Notes under the pieces: model-generated
What the model was told of the DNA's origin: nothing
What the model saw: the letters and a program-made list of their open reading frames with translations, nothing else
Database searches by the model: none
Shown: piece after piece, positions 1 through 6,435 of the stretch
Layout of the letters: each line of letters starts with the position of its first letter
How positions within the stretch are numbered: position 1 is the stretch's first letter
Source of the DNA: JAEZKC01 sp046538945
GTDB taxonomy: Bacteria > Fibrobacterota > Chitinivibrionia > Chitinivibrionales > Chitinispirillaceae
Length of the DNA: 12,905 bases
Reading direction: 5' to 3'
Assembly (NCBI GenBank): GCA_046538945.1
Contig: JBKHHW010000082.1
Span: forward strand, 1 to 12,905
Translations under genes and position numbers: made by a program

Positions 1-27
1 AATCATCAAGGAAAGAGATTATCAGAA

Positions 28-1074
28 ATGCGCATAAAACTGTTATCTGCACTAATCACCCTTATAGCACTATCTCAGACAATTGCCGGCGGTAAAACCC
101 CGGTCCAAATCCACGGCCAGCTCCGGGTGGAGGGAAACAAAATCGTCGATCAGCATGGAGATCCCACCCAGCTTCGGGGCATGAGCTTTTTCTGGAGTCA
201 GTGGCAGGGCCAGTACTACAACAAGCGCGCGGTCAACTGGCTCGTGAAGGACTGGAAAGTGACCGTTGTGCGGGCTGCCATGGGAGCAAAACACGTCGAA
301 TCAGAAAGTGGATATATGTATGACGGATCTGAAAAGTACAAGGTGAGGGCTGTGGTGGATGCCGCGATAAAAAACGGTATCTATGTGATTATCGACTGGC
401 ATGATCACTACGCTCATGAAAACGCCGATGCCGCGCAGAGTTTTTTCGAGGAGATGGCCCGGAGGTATGGTGAACACCCCAATGTGATCTATGAGATATT
501 CAACGAACCGATCAAGGCCTCCTGGTCTGAAGTGGTGAAGCCCTATTCAGAAAGGATCGTGTCGGCGATCAGGAAAATTGATCCCGACAACCTTATTGTC
601 ATTGGCACTCCTCACTGGTGCCAGGATGTGGATGAAGCAGCAAAGGACCCTTTGGAGGGAGAAAACCTTGCCTATTCGCTTCATTTCTATGCCGCCACTC
701 ACGGATTGGACATTCAGGAGAAGGCCCAGTTTGCAATCGACAAAGGTCTGGCCCTGTTCGTGACGGAATTCGGGACATGCCTCGCCTCCGGTGACGGTTA
801 TCTCGATTCTCTGGGGACGGAGCAGTGGTTCGAGTTCATGGACAAGCACAAGCTGAGCTGGTGCAACTGGTCGATAGCCGACAAGGACGAAACCGCTTCG
901 GCGCTGGTCCCGGGCGCGCGCTGGTTCGGCAGGTGGGATTACGGGGATCTTACCCGTTCGGGAAGATTGATCAGAGCTAAACTCCGCAAATACGCGGGAT
1001 TCGAGGAGAATCTCAAACCGCCTAAAAAGAAGGAGAAGAAGAAGCCCTGGTTTCAGGTAAAGCCGCTGCGGTAG
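28..1074 (+). CDS. Secreted endoglucanase (cellulase), glycoside hydrolase family 5, probably subfamily 2
   Basis: The 348-residue protein probably hydrolyses internal beta-1,4 linkages of cellulose or a related beta-glucan outside the cytoplasm. Residues 1-20 form a signal peptide: basic MRIK, a hydrophobic core, and a likely cut after TIA. The catalytic (beta/alpha)8 domain spans about 25-325. Visible family signatures are R82, the DWHDH stretch near 123-127, NEP with acid/base E160, LHFY at 218-221, TEFGT with nucleophile E247, and W281 in NWSIADK. The LHFYAATHG and VTEFGT...ASGDG patterns resemble GH5_2 enzymes. There is no carbohydrate-binding module; the protein ends in a proline/lysine-rich tail (about 330-348). 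ATG at 28 follows an AAGGA at 8-12. Transcription presumably starts outside the window, and no partner gene is adjacent. Family is secure; exact substrate is inferred. Confidence 0.93.
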   Translation: MRIKLLSALITLIALSQTIAGGKTPVQIHGQLRVEGNKIVDQHGDPTQLRGMSFFWSQWQGQYYNKRAVNWLVKDWKVTVVRAAMGAKHVESESGYMYDGSEKYKVRAVVDAAIKNGIYVIIDWHDHYAHENADAAQSFFEEMARRYGEHPNVIYEIFNEPIKASWSEVVKPYSERIVSAIRKIDPDNLIVIGTPHWCQDVDEAAKDPLEGENLAYSLHFYAATHGLDIQEKAQFAIDKGLALFVTEFGTCLASGDGYLDSLGTEQWFEFMDKHKLSWCNWSIADKDETASALVPGARWFGRWDYGDLTRSGRLIRAKLRKYAGFEENLKPPKKKEKKKPWFQVKPLR

Positions 1075-1377
1075 TGTGGTGTGCGGATGAATGTGCGGAA
1101 ACATCTTCTACTCTAAAGACTTATATCAAGCCCTTTGATGCGTTCCTGTACTCTACAGATTTGGAAGCCGTTTTCTTTGTCTTTCCGACTTCAGGTCATA
1201 GCATGTTTGGGATTCTTTCATCTCACCCCCTCGTTTATGATCCCGAATTTCAGCAACAGGCTCCCCGAGGTTGCTCCGGATGTAAAAAAACGCCTGCATT
1301 CCGTACGCCGAAAGGGTTACTATTCCCCTGTCACGTTAGTATCTTTATAGGTTACCCCGATCGGAAGGACCATTCAA
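1075..1377. other. Intergenic region without a convincing gene
   Basis: About 300 bases between the cellulase stop and the next start. Open frames exist here but they lack recognisable protein character, and the longest runs into the following gene. An 8-base direct repeat TGTGCGGA occurs at 1080-1087 and 1092-1099 just after the cellulase stop. I see no strong terminator hairpin with a T-tract and no clear -35/-10 pair. A promoter for the 447-residue gene is expected here but cannot be pinned down by eye. Confidence 0.5.
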
Positions 1378-2721
1378 ATGATTGGCAGTATCAAACATCT
1401 GAATTCTCTTTCCCATACCGAACTACTTAATTACGTTCGCGAATTTCTGGATTCGGTTGCAGGTGCACATCCCGGCACCGCTCCCAAACTGGTGGATATA
1501 GCCGAAAAATGCTTCTCTGACTTTCAAACTGCCGTCAGCGGGTGCAGGAGTCTTACCTTGTGGCCCATAATCGACGAGTTCGAGGAGAAGCGCTACACGC
1601 TCTGGGAAAGAATCGCTGACAGGCTGAATGACAACCTGAACATATTCATTGTCGATGAATACTCGGTTCTGAAGAAAATCGGCATGACAAGAGAAACAGC
1701 ACTGCATGAGATTCCTTCCTACGACGCATCGTGGATGCTTCTGAATGAAGACAAGGCATTTCCAACCGGGCAGTGTGCAGTCGGCCATTTCTGGAAACCC
1801 GAACTGATGGATAAACTGATTTCACGCCTGACAGATCTTTCAAACAACGCCTTATGCAGAAAAGCCGGCATTGTAGAACAGACCGACGACCTGAACAGAG
1901 TGGAAAAACTGCTGACCAAACTGACCGAATCTCTTCCGGACCCGCAACTCATTTCAAGACTTCGGAGTTCACGGTATTTCCTGCTTGTCAGCTTGAAAGT
2001 TCTCCACTCCTGCAGCAGAAAGGAATGCAGCCCGGAACACAACAGGAACTGCACATACCTTAATGCGGGACTTCTTTTCGAAGACCGGTTCAGAGCACAA
2101 CAGCAGATTGACAGTTTTCAAATTTTCTCCTACGACCAGCTTAGTCTGTCCAGTCTCGCCGGGATGATCGGGCAGCGGGCCGGGCAGTTTTTCAAAGACG
2201 AGTCCAATGACATACTGGAAATGCTTTTGGGAGAATTCTACCCCGTATTCAGAAGCACGCTCGAGGCATTCCAGGCACATCCGCTCTGGAATCAGTTCGA
2301 GAGAAAAGAGCACGAGTTCTACAAGGAAGCCCTGGTGCTCATGGATAAGGTCTACAATCACCTAACCTGCTCAAACGCCGAGGATCCACAGGTGTGGGAA
2401 AGGCAGATCCGTTCAAAGGAGTACAAAGCCGCCAAGAATCTGCTGGGATACGGCAGGCCGGAAGGTCATCTTCTTGACTGGCAACCGGGAGATATCATGA
2501 CTACGGAAGTATTCGACGCCATCCTCGTAAAATGGTGTGAAAGCGGCGCCGCACAAAATCTGGAGGTGATAGATGCTCTGGAACTTCACAGAAACTGCCG
2601 GGACCTGAACAACGCCGCTGAAAGCTATGCGTTTGTCATCAGGGAGGCAGATAAAAATGCCGATCTGAGCACTCTACGGAAATACAGATACGAAGTTTCC
2701 GACATTGTGAGATTCATGTAG
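1378..2721 (+). CDS. Hypothetical protein of unknown function, 447 residues
   Basis: I do not recognise a family. ATG at 1378 has a good ribosome binding site, GGAAGGA at 1363-1369, eight bases upstream, and the frame runs uninterrupted for 447 codons with codon use like its neighbours, so it is very likely a real gene. The protein has no signal peptide or membrane segment and reads as soluble and largely alpha-helical, rich in charged and Leu residues. A cysteine group lies mid-protein at C212, C217 and C225 (C-x4-C-x7-C, with H221 between), which could bind metal but matches no motif I can name. The second half (about 270-350) has acidic/basic helical stretches and aromatic residues. It stands alone between the cellulase and a convergent gene whose 3' end it overlaps, so context gives no function. 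Confidence 0.8.
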   Translation: MIGSIKHLNSLSHTELLNYVREFLDSVAGAHPGTAPKLVDIAEKCFSDFQTAVSGCRSLTLWPIIDEFEEKRYTLWERIADRLNDNLNIFIVDEYSVLKKIGMTRETALHEIPSYDASWMLLNEDKAFPTGQCAVGHFWKPELMDKLISRLTDLSNNALCRKAGIVEQTDDLNRVEKLLTKLTESLPDPQLISRLRSSRYFLLVSLKVLHSCSRKECSPEHNRNCTYLNAGLLFEDRFRAQQQIDSFQIFSYDQLSLSSLAGMIGQRAGQFFKDESNDILEMLLGEFYPVFRSTLEAFQAHPLWNQFERKEHEFYKEALVLMDKVYNHLTCSNAEDPQVWERQIRSKEYKAAKNLLGYGRPEGHLLDWQPGDIMTTEVFDAILVKWCESGAAQNLEVIDALELHRNCRDLNNAAESYAFVIREADKNADLSTLRKYRYEVSDIVRFM

Positions 2722-3100
2722 ACACGTCGTTTTCGGCCTGTTCCATTCCCTCGACGAACTGCACCCTCAAACCGTCTGGATCGAGCACGTAAAGAAAACG
2801 GATGCGTGGATTGGGCTGCACAGGTCCCGAATGAACCGGCACCCCTTTATCATCCAGAAATTTCATCGTCTCATCTAAGGATTCTGTTTCGAAACCAAGA
2901 GAGATGTCCTTTCCGATTTCGATCTTCGCTCCCGGATCACAAATAAGCTCCAGCTGCGTTTCGCCCTCACCCAGAAAGGCAAGTTCCCTACCCCCAGAAA
3001 TATCGGCACGACGGTTAAGCTTAAGACCCACGATCTGTTGATAGAATCGCAGCGAGTCTTCCATGTCTTTCACATGCACGGTAGCCCAACAGAATTTCAT
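2714..3100 (-). CDS. VOC-superfamily (glyoxalase/bleomycin-resistance-like) protein
   Basis: A 128-residue cytosolic protein made of two beta-alpha-beta-beta-beta modules, the usual single-domain length of the vicinal oxygen chelate superfamily. Module 1 (about 1-55) has H9 in TVHVKDMEDS, the FYxxIVGLKL helix and E51 in QLEL. Module 2 (about 64-118) ends in LDPDGLRVQFVE with E117. These match three of the four metal ligands of glyoxalase I-type proteins; the fourth, normally a His starting module 2, appears to be Ser67 in SLGFET. Substrate is therefore unknown: lactoylglutathione lyase, an epimerase, or an antibiotic- or metabolite-binding role are all possible. ATG (complement of 3098-3100) is preceded by an excellent AGGAGGT binding site. 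It is divergent from aroB and convergent, overlapping 8 bases, with the 447-residue gene. Confidence 0.88.
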   Translation of the reverse strand: MKFCWATVHVKDMEDSLRFYQQIVGLKLNRRADISGGRELAFLGEGETQLELICDPGAKIEIGKDISLGFETESLDETMKFLDDKGVPVHSGPVQPNPRIRFLYVLDPDGLRVQFVEGMEQAENDVST

Positions 3101-3131
3101 CGATACCTCCTGGAAGAAGTGAGTTGTTCCG

Positions 3132-3146
3132 ATATTTTCAAAATAT
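3132..3146. promoter_or_regulatory. Perfect 7-1-7 palindrome between divergent genes
   Basis: ATATTTT-C-AAAATAT is a perfect inverted repeat 32 bases upstream of the VOC gene start and about 115 bases upstream of the preferred aroB start. Its position in the divergent spacer suits an operator or an AT-rich promoter element. No binding protein can be named from sequence, and AT-rich palindromes arise easily by chance. Confidence 0.3.
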
Positions 3147-3260
3147 TACATGGACACCCCTAAAATTATGCTCACATATCCCTTTAGCACACCACTTCCC
3201 ACTGTTTATTTTGATGACGAGGAGAAGATTTCTAACCCACGCATCGGAAATTCAGACCAT

Positions 3261-4343
3261 ATGGAAGTCACGGTTAAACTCGGTACCCGATCCTATCCGA
3301 TCATACTGGATCGCAGCAACATGTCAGCTCTGCCTTCATACCTGAAGAACAGATTTCAGGAACGGAAGTGTGCAGTTATCACCAACACCACTCTCAAGCA
3401 GATCTATTCCTTATATATAGAGCAGCTTGAAAAAGAGCTGGGATGTATCGTACATGTGATTCCCGACGGTGAAAAACACAAAACCGTCGAAACCTGGAGC
3501 GCGATTCTGGATACACTCATCTCAAACCGTCTGGACCGCACCAGTTACCTGATCGCGCTGGGCGGCGGGGTGGTTGGCGATATAACCGGATTCGCCGCGG
3601 CTTGTTTCCTGAGAGGAGTGGATTTCGTTCAGGTCCCCACCACCCTTCTTGCCATGGTGGATTCAAGTGTTGGCGGAAAAACGGCAGTGGATCACCCCCT
3701 GGGGAAAAACCTTATCGGTGCATTCCACCAGCCCTCACTCGTCTGGATCGACACCGATTTTCTCAAAACCCTCCCCCCCCGGGAGTTTGTGGCCGGCTAT
3801 GCGGAATGTTTCAAATGCGCATTCATCGGTGGAGAAGGCATGTTTGACTTCATAGCTGACAACCGAAAACGCATACTGTCGGGCCAACCGGACGCTTTAC
3901 TGGAATGCATTAAACGAAGCATAGAGATCAAGGCCAGAGTGGTTGAACAGGATGAGAGAGAGTCGGGTGTCAGGGCGCTTCTCAATTTCGGGCATACCTT
4001 CGGGCATGCGCTTGAACAGTTCTACGGTTTTGAAGGGCTGCTTCACGGCGAGGGGGTGCTTTGGGGAATTCGCTGCGCGGTGGAGCTGGGGAAAAGAATA
4101 GGCACTATTTCTGAAAGCGACCGGGCTTTGTACGATAGAATTCTCGAAGGCATGCCTCTGCCACCGCTTCCGGGAGCGGCGGATGTGGAAAAAATCTATT
4201 CGGCCATGTTTTCTGACAAAAAAGTGGCTATGGGAAAGCTGCGGTTTGTGCTGCCTACGGTTCCGGGAAGAAGTGAGCTGAAAGGGGATGTGAAGGAAGA
4301 GGATGTGAAAAGTGTGCTGAGTGTGGTTCTGTGCCCCCGATGA
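3261..4343 (+). CDS. aroB: 3-dehydroquinate synthase
   Basis: Catalyses the second step of the shikimate pathway: DAHP to 3-dehydroquinate, using NAD+ and a divalent metal in the cytoplasm. Numbered from ATG 3261, the 360-residue protein has the usual family length. It shows PDGEKHK (68-74), the glycine-rich NAD-binding GGGVVGDITGF (101-111), PTTLLAMVDSSVGGKTAVD (126-144) and GKNLIGAF (148-155). The three expected metal ligands are E182 in GYAE, H245 in NFGHTFGH and H262 in LHGEG. An in-frame ATG at 3150 would add 37 residues unlike the family. The MEVTVKLGTRSYPI beginning aligns with known N-termini, so 3261 is preferred although its binding site (GGAA, 3247-3250) is weak. Codons 171-174 contain a run of eight C followed by GGG. 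It is 250 bases from yceD and probably transcribed apart from the fab genes. Confidence 0.95.
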   Translation: MEVTVKLGTRSYPIILDRSNMSALPSYLKNRFQERKCAVITNTTLKQIYSLYIEQLEKELGCIVHVIPDGEKHKTVETWSAILDTLISNRLDRTSYLIALGGGVVGDITGFAAACFLRGVDFVQVPTTLLAMVDSSVGGKTAVDHPLGKNLIGAFHQPSLVWIDTDFLKTLPPREFVAGYAECFKCAFIGGEGMFDFIADNRKRILSGQPDALLECIKRSIEIKARVVEQDERESGVRALLNFGHTFGHALEQFYGFEGLLHGEGVLWGIRCAVELGKRIGTISESDRALYDRILEGMPLPPLPGAADVEKIYSAMFSDKKVAMGKLRFVLPTVPGRSELKGDVKEEDVKSVLSVVLCPR

Positions 4344-4366
4344 CTCCAGGGTAATCGGGTGCTTTT
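4333..4366 (+). terminator. Weak terminator-like hairpin after aroB
   Basis: GCCCCCGAT at 4333-4341 can pair with ATCGGGTGC at 4354-4362 with one mismatch around a 12-base loop, followed by TTTT. The stem overlaps the aroB stop codon. The T-run is short, so termination is plausible but not certain. Confidence 0.35.
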
Positions 4367-4552
4367 GCTGCATAAAAATCATTACCTAGTTTCTCCCCGG
4401 AAGTGATTTCCCTGATGGGACAACGGTTCACCGCCGGGGCGCCCAATATCCACCCCCTTCCAGACGTAATTTTTCGGCCTCAGACCTCCGCCCATGACTT
4501 ATCCTTGTATATGTTCCTCTGAGGAATTATTTTGTATAACTTTCAAAATTGT

Positions 4553-4576
4553 ATCCGGATGCCTCCGCTTCCGGAT
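4553..4576 (+). promoter_or_regulatory. Leader hairpin upstream of yceD
   Basis: ATCCGGA (4553-4559) and TCCGGAT (4570-4576) form a 7-base-pair stem with a 10-base loop, ending six bases before the AAGG binding site of yceD (4582-4585). A -10-like TATAAC lies at 4535-4540 but no -35 box is well spaced. The stem could affect translation of yceD and the genes after it; this is inference from position only. Confidence 0.3.
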
Positions 4577-4593
4577 ATTATAAGGCAGTTGGT

Positions 4594-5100
4594 ATGCTTA
4601 TAGATGTCAGATTAGTACCGCAGGGGCATTCCGAAATCGTTCAGGATTCCATGCTCGAGTCGGTGAAAGATAATTTGCCGCCTTTTTCCGAACCGGTCCG
4701 GTGCAGCGCCGGTGTGGACAGAACCGGCGACACTATAGTGGTAAACCTTCACTTTGAAGGCTGTTTTAAAATCGAGTGCTCACGCTGTCTAGAGAGCTAT
4801 TGGGCACCGGTGAGCTCGGATATGCTGCTTATTCTCAAGGAGGAGGCCGGGAAATTCGGTCCCTCCCGGGAGGATGATGCGGCGGATTTTTATTTTGACA
4901 CTAATCACGACGTGGTGGATCTCAGTTCCGCCATTTTCGATGAAATAATGATAGCGCTTCCTCTCAAGCCCCTCTGTTCAGAAGACTGCAAGGGGATAGA
5001 GGTAAACGATCCCGACATACGCATCTCTTCCGACAGTCACAAACCGGAAGAAAAGCAGATTGACCCCAGGTGGGAAGCGCTCAAAAAACTGAAAAAATGA
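4594..5100 (+). CDS. yceD: YceD/DUF177 family protein (23S rRNA accumulation protein)
   Basis: The family is needed for normal 23S rRNA accumulation in plants and E. coli and almost always sits before rpmF, as here. Numbered from ATG 4594, the 168-residue protein begins MLIDVRLVPQG, like family members, and carries the core CSRCLE (C62, C65) and PLCSEDCKG (C128, C132) plus the C-terminal DPRWEALKKLKK. The usual CPxCG that follows the second pair is absent and replaced by an acidic, serine-rich stretch, so the second metal knuckle is incomplete. The frame is open back to a TTG at 4549, but those 15 residues do not fit the family, and ATG 4594 has AAGG eight bases upstream. First gene of the ten-gene run; 75 bases and a strong hairpin separate it from rpmF. 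Confidence 0.88.
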   Translation: MLIDVRLVPQGHSEIVQDSMLESVKDNLPPFSEPVRCSAGVDRTGDTIVVNLHFEGCFKIECSRCLESYWAPVSSDMLLILKEEAGKFGPSREDDAADFYFDTNHDVVDLSSAIFDEIMIALPLKPLCSEDCKGIEVNDPDIRISSDSHKPEEKQIDPRWEALKKLKK

Positions 5101-5104
5101 TGCA

Positions 5105-5131
5105 CCGGCAGGTTCGACCAGAACCTGCCGG
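5105..5131 (+). promoter_or_regulatory. Perfect 11-bp hairpin between yceD and rpmF
   Basis: CCGGCAGGTTC (5105-5115) pairs perfectly with GAACCTGCCGG (5121-5131) around the loop GACCA, starting four bases after the yceD stop. No T-run follows, so it is not a standard intrinsic terminator. It could be an RNA-stability or processing element (RNase III is encoded downstream), an operator, or a factor-dependent attenuator. Confidence 0.55.
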
Positions 5132-5175
5132 GAACGCTCTTGGATAATGAACGCAATCATAACAGGGAGGAACCC

Positions 5176-5355
5176 ATGGCAGTACCCAAAAAGAGATCCA
5201 CAAGCGCACGCAGAGACAAGAGGCGCAGTCATCTGGCACTGAAGCCGGTTAACCCGGTTCTGTGTTCCCACTGCAGACAGCCCAAGGCCCCTCACAAAGT
5301 CTGCGGAAATTGTGGCCACTATGCCGGCATGGAAGTCAAAACACCCGAAGAATAA
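5176..5355 (+). CDS. rpmF: 50S ribosomal protein L32
   Basis: A 59-residue basic protein of the large ribosomal subunit. It begins MAVPKKRSTSARRDKRRSH, the L32 signature of a free N-terminus rich in Arg/Lys, and has the zinc-ribbon pairs C30-x2-C33 and C43-x2-C46 (CSHC, CGNC), so this is the zinc-binding form. ATG 5176 is chosen because GGGAGG at 5163-5168 sits seven bases upstream and the product then matches the family. An upstream in-frame start at 5140 would add 12 residues not found in L32. The yceD-rpmF-plsX order is the standard coupling of ribosome and phospholipid genes. Confidence 0.97.
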   Translation: MAVPKKRSTSARRDKRRSHLALKPVNPVLCSHCRQPKAPHKVCGNCGHYAGMEVKTPEE

Positions 5356-5441
5356 TCACCGTGCACCCGGTTGCACATTCTCTTAAGGGTATGAATGGCT
5401 GATTTGGCAGTTTCGGCGAGCAGATATATGAGTTCAGGGGT

Positions 5442-6431
5442 ATGAGCACGGCAATGAGATTGGCCGTTGATGCTCAGAGTGGAGATTATGGGCCTGAAGT
5501 GATTATCCGCGGCCTTCTGCTCGCCCACCAGGCTACGCCTTCACCGTTCATTACCTATTTGTGTGGTGACCGCTCAGAGATTTCCCGTGTTCTTGATGAC
5601 CTTGAAAAGGAGATTTCCTTCAACAGGTCATCTTTCATAATAGAACATTGCACGGAAACTATTTCTGAAGAAGACAGGAAATCAACTGTCTGGAAGAACC
5701 GCACGGGATCGTCCATTATCCGCTGCATTTCACTTCAGAAGGAAGCTGTTGTGCAGGCTTCGGTCAGTGCCGGTGATTCGGGGGTATTGATGGGGGCAGC
5801 TCTTTTCATTCTGGGACGTTGGGAGGAAACAAGCCGGCCTGCGCTTGCGGCCTTTATTCCCACCCCGCGCAGCAAGCCTGTGCTCATTCTGGATGTGGGA
5901 GCTAATCTGAACTGTCGTGCGGAGCACCTGGTCTCCTTTGCCCACATGGGCAGCTCGTATGTGAAACGGCTGTTCGGAACCCAAACTGTCCAGACAGCTC
6001 TTCTGAACATAGGTGTTGAATCGAGCAAGGGGCCCAAAGCGGTCAGGGAAGCCGCGGATTCTCTCCGGGACCAGGCGGGTTTCAGCGGATTTGTGGAAGG
6101 CAACAGGGTTTTATCCGGAGACGTGGATGTGGTCGTGTGTGACGGGTTTGTGGGTAATGTTCTGCTCAAGACCTGTGAGAGTTTTTACTCCCTGGCTTCA
6201 ACAGTACTGTCGGGCAGCAGGGAAATTCTTGACTATCTCTCCAGCAGAATGGAAGTCCTCAATCCGGAAAATTATGGGGCTGCCCCGTTTCTGGGAATCA
6301 ACGGCACTGTATTGAAGGCTCATGGAGGGTCTTCTCCACGAGCCATACGAAATGCTGTTTTAACTGCCCTGAGGGCCGTGGAGAGTAAGGCCGCGGAACC
6401 ACAGGATATGAGAAATTTGAAAGGCGATTAG
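5442..6431 (+). CDS. plsX: Phosphate acyltransferase PlsX (divergent)
   Basis: PlsX converts acyl-ACP and phosphate to acyl-phosphate, which feeds the PlsY step of phospholipid synthesis; it is a peripheral membrane enzyme. The 329-residue protein has the expected length and order: N-terminal AVDAQSGDYGPE (8-19), ASVSAGDSGVLMGAA (106-120), RPALAAF (132-138), LDVGAN (150-155), HMGSSY (168-173), LLNIG (187-191), CDGFVGNVLLKT (233-244) and GINGTVLKAHG (285-295). Several motifs differ from the common form: DAMGGD is DAQSGD, AGNTGAL is AGDSGVL, GANVDC is GANLNC and NIGEE is NIGVE. The start is uncertain: AGGGG at 5436-5440 is one base from ATG 5442 and 13 from ATG 5454, and the latter gives the common MRLAVDA start. 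Position between rpmF and fabH strongly supports the call. Confidence 0.9.
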   Translation: MSTAMRLAVDAQSGDYGPEVIIRGLLLAHQATPSPFITYLCGDRSEISRVLDDLEKEISFNRSSFIIEHCTETISEEDRKSTVWKNRTGSSIIRCISLQKEAVVQASVSAGDSGVLMGAALFILGRWEETSRPALAAFIPTPRSKPVLILDVGANLNCRAEHLVSFAHMGSSYVKRLFGTQTVQTALLNIGVESSKGPKAVREAADSLRDQAGFSGFVEGNRVLSGDVDVVVCDGFVGNVLLKTCESFYSLASTVLSGSREILDYLSSRMEVLNPENYGAAPFLGINGTVLKAHGGSSPRAIRNAVLTALRAVESKAAEPQDMRNLKGD

Positions 6432-6435
6432 TATT

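Noticed and set aside
547..1104. 185-codon minus-strand frame opposite the cellulase
   Set aside because: Antisense shadow of a gene with clear catalytic motifs on the + strand.
1135..1350. 71-codon frame in the gene-free spacer, its end looks somewhat protein-like (basic, APDVKKRLHSVRRK)
   Set aside because: No recognisable family and no binding site; could be a decayed gene fragment, but nothing supports that beyond impression.
1074..1430. 118-codon open frame starting with GTG inside the cellulase stop region
   Set aside because: No family resemblance, no good binding site, and it overlaps the start of the better supported 447-residue gene in another frame.
3150..3260. N-terminal extension of AroB from ATG 3150
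   Set aside because: The 37 residues do not fit AroB N-termini and ATG 3150 has no binding site; 3261 gives the standard length. Not fully excluded.
3897..4382. 161-codon minus-strand frame opposite aroB
   Set aside because: Low-complexity His/Pro-rich shadow frame; aroB motifs lie on the other strand.
4505..4540. TTGTAT and TATAAC as a promoter for yceD
   Set aside because: The spacer is 24 bases, too long for a standard sigma-70 promoter; TATAAC alone is too weak to call.
5361..5376. Small hairpin GTGCA/TGCAC after rpmF
   Set aside because: Only five base pairs with no T-run; likely chance.
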